Below, one piece after another: positions 1 to 5,848 of a stretch of 11,369 nt of DNA. This DNA is from Coemansia sp. RSA 922 (Eukaryota; Kickxellomycota; Kickxellomycetes; Kickxellales; Kickxellaceae), in the NCBI GenBank assembly GCA_027577415.1, contig JANBQS010000834.1:1-11369 (forward strand). Direction: 5' to 3'. Within the stretch, counting starts at the first letter, position 1. The number at the start of each line of letters is the position of its first letter. A program made the translations under genes and the position numbers. The notes below the pieces were generated by a model. It had not been told where the DNA came from, searched no databases, and worked only from the letters and a program-made list of their open reading frames with translations.

Positions 1-8
1 TATTGTAG

Positions 9-879
9 GATGCCAGACCGCGATACCGCACTACTAGTGATTGAAAAGCTCAAGAACATTCGGCTAGTAAACGCACCGGGTCCTTTACAGCCACGGATTG
101 CCGATTCCGAGGGTCAAAAGCAGTTAAAGAAGCAGATCAACGGCGAAGGTGGTAGGTTTGACGACAACGGCGTGATTCGCTCAGGCGCCACGTCGCCTAT
201 TGTTTGGAGTCCAGTTCTCGTATACTCACCCGCCGGATCACCGCCCCCACACTCGCCACATGGATTTGATATGCTGCCGGCTCAGCGCCAAATGTCCACA
301 TCCCCGTCCGAGCAGCGATACGTAGGCGCCATGCCCATTCATCACATGCAGCAGGCTAGTTATTCGGCTACACCTGGAATGTACGCCATTCCGTCCCCTT
401 ACCCCGGATATCCATCGTCCGGGTATGCGTCGCCGGTCGGGTACGGATCGCCAGTAGGATTTAGCTCACCAATGGGATACGCGTCACCAAACGGGTATGC
501 GTCTCCACAGATACCCTCATCGCCACAGCTCGCCTATACGCATCAAATGGAGCACCACCAGCAGATGCCCTATGGTGTCTATCGTGTCCAAAACTCTGGC
601 ATGGATATGACACAACAGACAATGGTCCATGCGAATTACTCTGGTGACTACGAAGAGGATGTCGCAGAGCAGCTCTCCCAGACTTTGCCCCGTGCTGGCA
701 ATGCTCACGAGCATCGGCGGCGACAGCACCAACATAGTTTCAGTCACGGCCGCCATGCCGCTACAAACGCCGGTTATAGAGGTGCGAGAACCACTGACTC
801 GTCGACCCACCATGATAGTGCAGCTGAGCGCTCAACAAAGGATCTGACCAACGCTATGCAAGAGAAACTCGCTATCTAA
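9..879 (+). CDS. RRM-type RNA-binding protein, 3' part only (RBMS/ELAV-like), with low-complexity tail
   Basis: The gene is cut by the left edge. Bases 7-8 (AG of ttgtag) look like an intron acceptor, so the exon probably starts at 9 and the ATG at 10 is internal. Read through, the junction gives an 'RM-PDRDTALLVIEKL' segment that matches the beta3-alpha2 part of an RRM (animal RBMS proteins have GFARM at this point). It is followed by a beta4-like 'PLQPRIADSEGQKQLK' (about residues 25-41, counting the Met at 10 as 1). This is the usual end of an RRM in proteins that bind single-stranded, often AU-rich RNA. The remaining 245 or so residues are disordered-looking: Pro/Ser-rich, then five G-[YF]-x-S-P-x repeats (138-167), then a His/Gln-rich stretch and a short charged C terminus. 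RNA binding is inferred from half a domain; the exact family is uncertain. The stop TAA is at 877-879. Confidence 0.75.
421..510 (+). repeat. Five in-frame hexapeptide repeats G-[YF]-x-S-P-x in the RRM protein tail
   Basis: Five back-to-back 18-base units encode GYASPV, GYGSPV, GFSSPM, GYASPN and GYASPQ, directly after a related GYPSS. The codons differ between units (ggg/gga, tat/tac, tcg/tca/tct), so the peptide rather than the DNA appears to be conserved. Each unit offers an aromatic residue and an SP site, a composition typical of proteins that enter RNA granules and are controlled by proline-directed kinases. That role is inference. Confidence 0.9.
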
Positions 880-1054
880 CTACAACCTTTTCCCAAATAT
901 ACACCTTCCTTGGACAACTGTCGAGTGTCGCTCAGTTGGTCTTTATTTACGATAACTTTTTTTATTCGCATTATTATTAATCACTTTTTTTTTCTCCTTT
1001 GGTCTTTTTCGCTATTCTATTCTTATAATCATCGATTACTCTTAAATGCTATTA
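880..1054. other. Convergent 3' spacer between the RRM gene and PMI, with PMI poly(A) signals
   Basis: A 175-base A/T-rich spacer holds both 3' ends. On the - strand AATAAA occurs at 966-961 and 947-942, about 90 and 110 bases past the PMI stop, both good poly(A) signals for PMI. No exact AATAAA is seen on the + strand for the RRM gene; its 3' end may use the A/T-rich stretch around 950-990. Confidence 0.55.
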
Positions 1055-2305
1055 TTATGCCAGACATAGGGCAGAATACGTGACGAGCGATGAGCTCTCG
1101 TCAGCCTCAATGATGACGTTGGTGCCAGCGCGGACAAAGTAAACATGACCAGGCATTAGCTCATACGCGTCACCCTCATTGGCAGGCACCAGCAGACGGC
1201 CCTTACCCTCAACAGCCAACAAGACCTGCGGGCCATCCAGCGCAGGCACAGGCTCTGCTTGCGCAGGAGCCAGAGCGGTCCTCACGACCGAGAACTCGTC
1301 AATCGGCGGGTCATAGACAAGCGAGTGCCTCGTCTCAGCAAAGGGCACAGGCCGCAACAATTTCCCTTCGGGTGTCCCGTAGTCATAAGTCAGCATATCG
1401 ACGAGCACTGGGACGTCGCGCAGCTTGGGCGTAAGCCCCGCCCTAACAACGTTATCCGACGTGGCCATGCACTCGATACAGTCGCCGAAAATATAAGCAT
1501 GAGGGTCATTCGGCCCCATGAAAAACGCATCTCCCGGCACGAGTCTGAGCACATTCAACATGAACACGCAGAACACTCCTACGTCGCCGGGATACTCCAT
1601 ATTAAGCCTATGCACGAGCGCATCGGTGGAGATATCAAGGGGATCAGAAGCCGGAGATACTCTCGCCAACAACACATCGAGCTGCTGCTGCACGTCCTCT
1701 GCCCGGGCGTTCATCAGCTCGGCAAAAAGCGCTCTAAGCTGCTTGCGCTTCTCAGCATCGTCACCGGTCTCTACAGCACTCAAAAACGCCTCCGCCGACT
1801 CTTTCACTAATACCGCGAACTCTGGGTACTCGCCAATAAACGCAGCAATCTCCTCAAGGGGCCTGAACCCGCTCATTGCGACAAAGTCAGTAAGCGCAAT
1901 AGACATCTCCGGCTTGTGGTTACCGTCCTTATAGACTGCAGGTCTTTCGGCATAAAGTTTCTGAGCCAGGGTCTTGTCGGGGTGAGCTTGGATTGAAAGT
2001 GCTTTTTCGATAGATAGGACTTTGAATAGGAACGGCAGTTGGCCGTCGAATTTGCGAGACACCTGAACGCCCAGGGCTTGCTCAGGGTTCTGCTCGATTA
2101 TAGAGGAGAGGGCGGTCTCGGTTCCAAAGACTTTGGAGGGTCCGCTCGGATGCGTGCCCATCCAGAGCTCAGCGTAAGTCTGCGAGTCATCGATGGTGAC
2201 TCCGGGGTTGGTCGCTGCGAACTGGGCGGCCTTGCTGTGGAGCCCGTGTTTGCCCCAGTGGTAGTTGTTGACGTTGCACGCCAGGCGTATAATAGAAGAA
2301 GACAT
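1055..2305 (-). CDS. Mannose-6-phosphate isomerase (type I, zinc enzyme)
   Basis: This 416-residue single-exon protein interconverts fructose-6-phosphate and mannose-6-phosphate in the cytosol, feeding GDP-mannose for cell-wall mannan, N- and O-glycans and GPI anchors. The N terminus (RLACNVNNYHWGKHG) and 'YAELWMGTHPSGPS' are type I PMI signatures. The zinc ligands known from the Candida enzyme are all visible: Q106 and H108 in 'SIQAHPDK', E133 in 'NHKPEMSIAL' and H269 in 'PNDPHAYIFGDCIECM'. The active-site arginine is R296 in 'GLTPKLRDV'. The length is close to yeast Pmi40 (about 430), so the gene looks complete and intact. The start ATG at 2305 (AATATGTCT) is the first in frame and fits the family N terminus. 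The 3' end converges with the RRM gene; the promoter is shared divergently with aspartate aminotransferase. The orthologue in yeast is PMI40; I leave the symbol empty because naming depends on the species. Confidence 0.96.
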   Translation of the reverse strand: MSSSIIRLACNVNNYHWGKHGLHSKAAQFAATNPGVTIDDSQTYAELWMGTHPSGPSKVFGTETALSSIIEQNPEQALGVQVSRKFDGQLPFLFKVLSIEKALSIQAHPDKTLAQKLYAERPAVYKDGNHKPEMSIALTDFVAMSGFRPLEEIAAFIGEYPEFAVLVKESAEAFLSAVETGDDAEKRKQLRALFAELMNARAEDVQQQLDVLLARVSPASDPLDISTDALVHRLNMEYPGDVGVFCVFMLNVLRLVPGDAFFMGPNDPHAYIFGDCIECMATSDNVVRAGLTPKLRDVPVLVDMLTYDYGTPEGKLLRPVPFAETRHSLVYDPPIDEFSVVRTALAPAQAEPVPALDGPQVLLAVEGKGRLLVPANEGDAYELMPGHVYFVRAGTNVIIEADESSSLVTYSALCLA

Positions 2306-2627
2306 ATTTTAAAAAATGGAGTGTTGAGTAGACTAAAGAAAAAAAGAAAGATGAAGATGGTCTCACTAGGGCTACTGCTAAACTTAGACCACTTCAGGAC
2401 TAGGGGAATAATGGCAGATCAAAACATTGTCTGTGCTGTCTTTCTTCCATTTGCTGCATCCAAAAAAATAAAATAAAAAAACGTTTCTGTTTGCAATAAG
2501 CATGCATGTTCGTATGCGCACGGACCAACATCTCCACAGTTCATTTCCAGAGAAAAAAGCACGAGCTGTGAGTCGAGTGAATCGGTACTCCGCCCATCAA
2601 TAAGGCATCGTCACATGGTTGAGCCTA

Positions 2628-2651
2628 CCCCCCACTTAAGCTCACGGGGGG
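2628..2651. promoter_or_regulatory. C6/G6 inverted repeat
   Basis: Six C (2628-2633) and six G (2646-2651) flank a 12-base spacer containing CTTAAG. The arms can pair perfectly. C-rich sites of this kind are bound by C2H2 zinc-finger factors of the Mig1/Msn2 sort in fungi; the binder here is unknown. Confidence 0.5.
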
Positions 2652-2676
2652 CGACATCCAATTTGGCTTGTGAAAG

Positions 2677-2690
2677 CCGCCAATAGGCGG
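2677..2690. promoter_or_regulatory. CCGCC-AATA-GGCGG inverted repeat with embedded CCAAT box
   Basis: A perfect 5-base inverted repeat (CCGCC at 2677-2681, GGCGG at 2686-2690) encloses a CCAAT box at 2680-2684. It abuts the TATA box at 2692. A second CCAAT at 2658-2662 lies 22 bases, about two helical turns, upstream. CCAAT is the site of the HAP/NF-Y complex, which in fungi often controls respiratory and nitrogen metabolism genes; that link is inference. Confidence 0.5.
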
Positions 2691-2691
2691 A

Positions 2692-2698
2692 TATAAAA
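2692..2698 (+). promoter_or_regulatory. TATA box (TATAAAA) for aspartate aminotransferase
   Basis: TATAAAA lies downstream of the CCAAT boxes and 238 bases ahead of the first ATG (2930). Transcription starting 30-70 bases downstream would give a leader of roughly 170-200 bases without any upstream ATG. Confidence 0.6.
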
Positions 2699-2929
2699 GA
2701 TTGCAAAGAAGAAAGCTGCACATTTTTTTTTTCCCTCCTTCAATTTCATATCTTCTCCGTATCTGCATCTTGCCATCCGCGTTCTACTCGTACTGACCTG
2801 CAGATAAAAGTGTTTCTGAATCCACCTTTGACAGGACCTGTTTTTTCCCCCCTTTCAGTCTGAGAATAGGTCCACAATCAGCAGATACTGATAAAATTTG
2901 AATCCCACGCCCTAGTCCAACACCCCACA

Positions 2930-4410
2930 ATGGCGCGCAGTACAAATAGTGACACGGCCCCAGCCCAACGACTTCGAGGCATCTTGTCTCACCTAACATC
3001 ATCTTCTCCATTATCTCAAGAATCAAATAAACCCATGTGTAAGTTTATCTATGAACAGCCATACTCTTCTTTTTTTTTTTACGTCTTACTAACTCCCGAT
3101 TCTCTCTGTTTCTCTGCTAGCTTACTTTTCAACTGTTCCACAGGCTCCGCCCGATGGCATCCTCAAGCTCTCAGTTCTCTCAAGGGCTGATTCCGACCCC
3201 AGCAAAGTAGATTTGGGCGTTGGCGCATACCGCGATGATAACGGCAAGCCCTGGGTACTGCCCGTAGTACGCGAGGCCGAACGTCGTCTGAACGAAGACC
3301 CCAACTACAACCACGAGTACATGGGCGTAGGAGGCCTGCCCGCATTGACCGACGGTGCTCAGCAGCTTATCTTTGGCAACAACAGCCCAGCCATAGGACA
3401 AGGCCGGGTGTACACTATCCAGACCATCTCGGGAACGGGTGCCAACATGGTAGCAGCAGTATTCCTCAAGCAGTTTAAGCGTCCCGCAGATGCCGCCGTC
3501 TACATCTCCAAGCCCACCTGGGGTAAGTGAAGAGTCATCACTGTGCCATGTGACATCATGCTTATTGTCAATCGCTAATACTGTTTTCTTATTGGTAGGT
3601 AATCACCGCAGTATCTTTGAGACTGCCGGCCATCAAGTACTTGAGTACAGGTACTGTAACTACGAGACGTTGACTTTGGATATCGACGGTATGCTGGATG
3701 ACATGCGTAGTGCGCCAAAGGGTCAGATCTTTGTGCTCCACGCGTGCGCCCACAACCCCACGGGCATCGACCCCACAGAGGAGCAGTGGCAGCAGATAGC
3801 CGATGTGATGAGCGAGCGCGGTCATTTCCCATTCTTCGACTGCGCCTACCAAGGTTTTGCCACCGGAGACGTGGACCGTGACGCCTATGCGATTCGCCTA
3901 TTCGTTGACCGTGGGTTTGAGCTGCTCGTAGCAGAGTCATTTGCCAAGAACATGGGACTCTACGGAGAGCGTACCGGCTGCCTACACGCAGTCTGTCAGT
4001 CGTCAGAGGTTATTCCTCAGGTCAGTTCTCAGTTGAACAGATTGTCTAGGGCGACTATTTCTACGGCGTCTGCGTATGGAGCTAAAATCGCTGCTACAGT
4101 TCTACAGGACCCAAGGCTGTACGAGGAGTGGCTGCAGTCTATGCAGGATATGTCGCAGAGAATCAAGACTATGAGGGACGCACTGAGAGATAAGCTGGTG
4201 GCTTTGGGAACGCCCGGATCTTGGGACCATGTGAGCCAGCAGATTGGCATGTTTTCGTTCACTGGTCTGTCTAAACTCCAAGTGGATACTCTAAGGAATC
4301 AGTATCATCTGTATATGACTGATGATGGACGTATTTCTGTCGCGGGTCTCAATTCACATAACATTGACTATGTAGCTCAGTCTATCGATGCTGTTGTCAG
4401 GTCTAGCTAG
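2930..4410 (+). CDS. Aspartate aminotransferase, three exons, possible dual cytosolic/mitochondrial product
   Basis: Exons are 2930-3038, 3121-3522 and 3599-4410. They encode 440 residues from the ATG at 2930, or 405 from the ATG at 3035. The enzyme transfers the amino group between aspartate/oxaloacetate and glutamate/2-oxoglutarate using PLP, linking nitrogen assimilation to the TCA cycle and malate-aspartate shuttle. Catalytic residues are present (440-residue numbering, pig cytosolic number in brackets): N223 (194) in 'HACAHNPTG', D251 (222), Y254 (225), the PLP lysine K287 (258) in 'ESFAKNMGLYGER', R295 (266), R321 (292) and R415 (386). The body most resembles the cytosolic form ('GTPGSWDHVSQQIGMFSFTGL'). 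'MSYFSTVPQAPPD', starting at residue 36, matches the usual cytosolic N terminus. The 35 residues before it contain 'RLRGILSHL', which could act as a mitochondrial presequence. The conserved SNPP loop (296-299) reads STAS here. Orthologues are AAT2/GOT1. Confidence 0.93.
3039..3120 (+). other. Intron 1 of aspartate aminotransferase (82 bases)
   Basis: The donor is T|GTAAGT, one base after the second ATG (3035-3037). The branch site is CTTACTAAC near 3085-3093 and the acceptor is CTGCTAG at 3114-3120. Removal joins ATG-T to CT-TAC, giving M-S-Y-F as in cytosolic aminotransferases. Confidence 0.92.
3523..3598 (+). other. Intron 2 of aspartate aminotransferase (76 bases)
   Basis: The donor TGGG|GTAAGT and acceptor TTGGTAG|GT restore the conserved 'KPTW-G-NH' junction through a split glycine codon. 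The branch site is probably CGCTAAT (about 3573-3579). An in-frame TGA follows the donor if the intron is kept. Confidence 0.93.
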
Positions 4411-4657
4411 TATATTTTTTTTTGTTTTGTTTGGACATTATTAATGTTCTGGAATATGATTATTTTGATAAATATCTGTTGCATGAATATAAATATCAAA
4501 CGGCATTGGTCGCACAAGTGTTTGATGGAAAAATAATCTTTGGGTTTGATAAAAGTTATTTTTCTCAGTCATTTTTTTCCCAACTCTTCTTTCTTTCGTA
4601 CAATTCTTTTTTCTTATCTTCGTCCATTTATTTTTTATATCAGGGGGTGGTTGAACT
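4411..4657. other. Spacer between aspartate aminotransferase and the GPCR
   Basis: A 247-base, very A/T-rich spacer with a T tract just after the aminotransferase stop. A long pyrimidine-rich run (about 4557-4632) leads to the receptor start and probably covers its promoter and leader. Small out-of-frame ATGs occur (for example ATGGAAAAATAA at 4525). No gene is seen. Confidence 0.5.
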
Positions 4658-5791
4658 ATGAATGAGCTATCCAACCACAATACGTCGTCTATGCGCAAGC
4701 TACTAGTATCACTAGCTTCCGCTGGACTAGCCATATCCCTCATAACGATTATTTTGTGCCTATACTTATGTCGCAAACGTCGAGAGCTCTACCATATGAC
4801 GATATTTCGGATAATCCTATCGATACAAATATTCTCATTTCTCAAATCCCTATTCAACCTAATCGGCGTATACATAGATCCCCAAACCAACGGACAATGT
4901 CGTTCATACGTATTCATATCTACAGTATTATCAGTGTCTCCTTTATATCTCTCGGTATTCTGCATTTTATATTTCCAAGCCATACTGATCCACAACATAC
5001 CTCTCACGCGCAAGTGGCCACGAATAGTACTAGCACTCGGAACTATTTTATTCTCTTTGGTACCTTCCCTTTTCACTTTATTTATTCCAGCTAGAATTGC
5101 CGGTATGCATTCATACTGTGAGTATATGAGTCCGCCTAGTACCAGACTATTTGTCTTCAAGTGGCTAGTCATGTATATATGGATTACATTGGCTATTATT
5201 ATCGGTATCTATAGCATCATCCGCATGATAATAGTTATAGTATGCAGGTCGCGCGAGGCATGTAATCAAATGTCACAGCCATCGACAACCGAAGATGGAT
5301 TATCGACGATAGCCAAAGAAAATCGTAAACGACGCAGACGCAATAGCAATATAATTATTGCCAAGGCTCTGAGCTCCGTTATTTGGTTCCCGATTACGCC
5401 TATAGTTTGTCTCGGCTTCAACACCGCTTACTCCATCGTATGGTATACCTCCCAGCGTGAAGATGAGGCCGAGTTTATCGTCGATAAAGTACTCCAGTTT
5501 CTGGCCGTGCCCCTCATGGCAATGATGTTTTACTTGAGTCCGCCTGTCAGACGTGCGTTTAAACAGTATTTGGCCGATCGGAAAGAGAGCAAGCGAGTAA
5601 CGAGAGCGACAACGGCCAGCAGGATGCGGTCCTCGACTCCCTCGCCGTCTACCAACCGAGGCAGTGTGTGTATGGACGAAGAGACGCGAATGCCCGCGTA
5701 CAACTACTCGATGAACCCAGAGCAGTCGCCGCCTCCGTCGCCGCACTCGACGCTATTCAGTGACGAAGATGAGCTGTACTCAAACATGTAA
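4658..5791 (+). CDS. Seven-transmembrane G-protein-coupled receptor (cAMP-receptor/Git3-like), intronless
   Basis: A 377-residue protein with seven clear hydrophobic segments: about 15-38, 49-73, 83-111, 121-143, 165-196, 232-264 and 275-294. The short N terminus has an N-glycosylation sequon (N8-T-S). C81 at the start of helix 3 and C154 in extracellular loop 2 ('HSYCEYMSPP') are placed for the usual GPCR disulfide. Loop 3 is long and very basic ('ENRKRRRRNSN'), as in G-protein coupling loops. Helix 6 has 'VIWFPITP', similar to the CWxP region. Helix 7 ends 'FYLSPPVRRAF', like the start of helix 8. The 75-residue cytosolic tail is rich in Ser/Thr-Pro and acidic near the end, suited to kinase control. 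I would place it with the fungal Git3/cAMP-receptor-like group, but the ligand and exact class are not readable. Codons are more A/T-rich (many ATA, CTA) than in neighbouring genes, hinting at low expression. The start at 4658 is the first in frame after a pyrimidine-rich leader; M12 is an alternative. Confidence 0.82.
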   Translation: MNELSNHNTSSMRKLLVSLASAGLAISLITIILCLYLCRKRRELYHMTIFRIILSIQIFSFLKSLFNLIGVYIDPQTNGQCRSYVFISTVLSVSPLYLSVFCILYFQAILIHNIPLTRKWPRIVLALGTILFSLVPSLFTLFIPARIAGMHSYCEYMSPPSTRLFVFKWLVMYIWITLAIIIGIYSIIRMIIVIVCRSREACNQMSQPSTTEDGLSTIAKENRKRRRRNSNIIIAKALSSVIWFPITPIVCLGFNTAYSIVWYTSQREDEAEFIVDKVLQFLAVPLMAMMFYLSPPVRRAFKQYLADRKESKRVTRATTASRMRSSTPSPSTNRGSVCMDEETRMPAYNYSMNPEQSPPPSPHSTLFSDEDELYSNM

Positions 5792-5848
5792 ATAAGTAAA
5801 AATAGAATGTATATAAAACGTTGAGAAAGAAAGAAAAACAAATTATCC
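5792..5848. other. 57-base convergent spacer, GPCR and aconitase
   Basis: Only 57 A-rich bases separate the two stop codons, so the 3' untranslated regions of the two mRNAs almost certainly overlap. No clean AATAAA is present within it on either strand. Confidence 0.7.

Larger units (their letters stand above)
2306..2929. promoter_or_regulatory. Divergent promoter region, PMI (-) and aspartate aminotransferase (+)
   Basis: A 624-base stretch without a convincing gene. The right half (2628-2698) holds two GC-rich inverted repeats, two CCAAT boxes (2658-2662 and 2680-2684) and a TATA box, all placed to serve the aminotransferase. A pyrimidine-rich leader with a T tract (2723-2732) follows. There is no ATG between the TATA box and 2930. 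The left half (2306-2520) is A/T-rich and would be the PMI promoter and leader. No clear TATA box is seen there. A minimal upstream ORF (ATG TTT TGA on the - strand, 2427-2419) would lie in the PMI leader if transcription starts far enough upstream. Confidence 0.6.

Noticed and set aside
2039..2476. A 145-codon open frame on the + strand overlapping the PMI start
   Set aside because: Mostly antisense to conserved PMI sequence and then runs into the A-rich promoter; no family resemblance.
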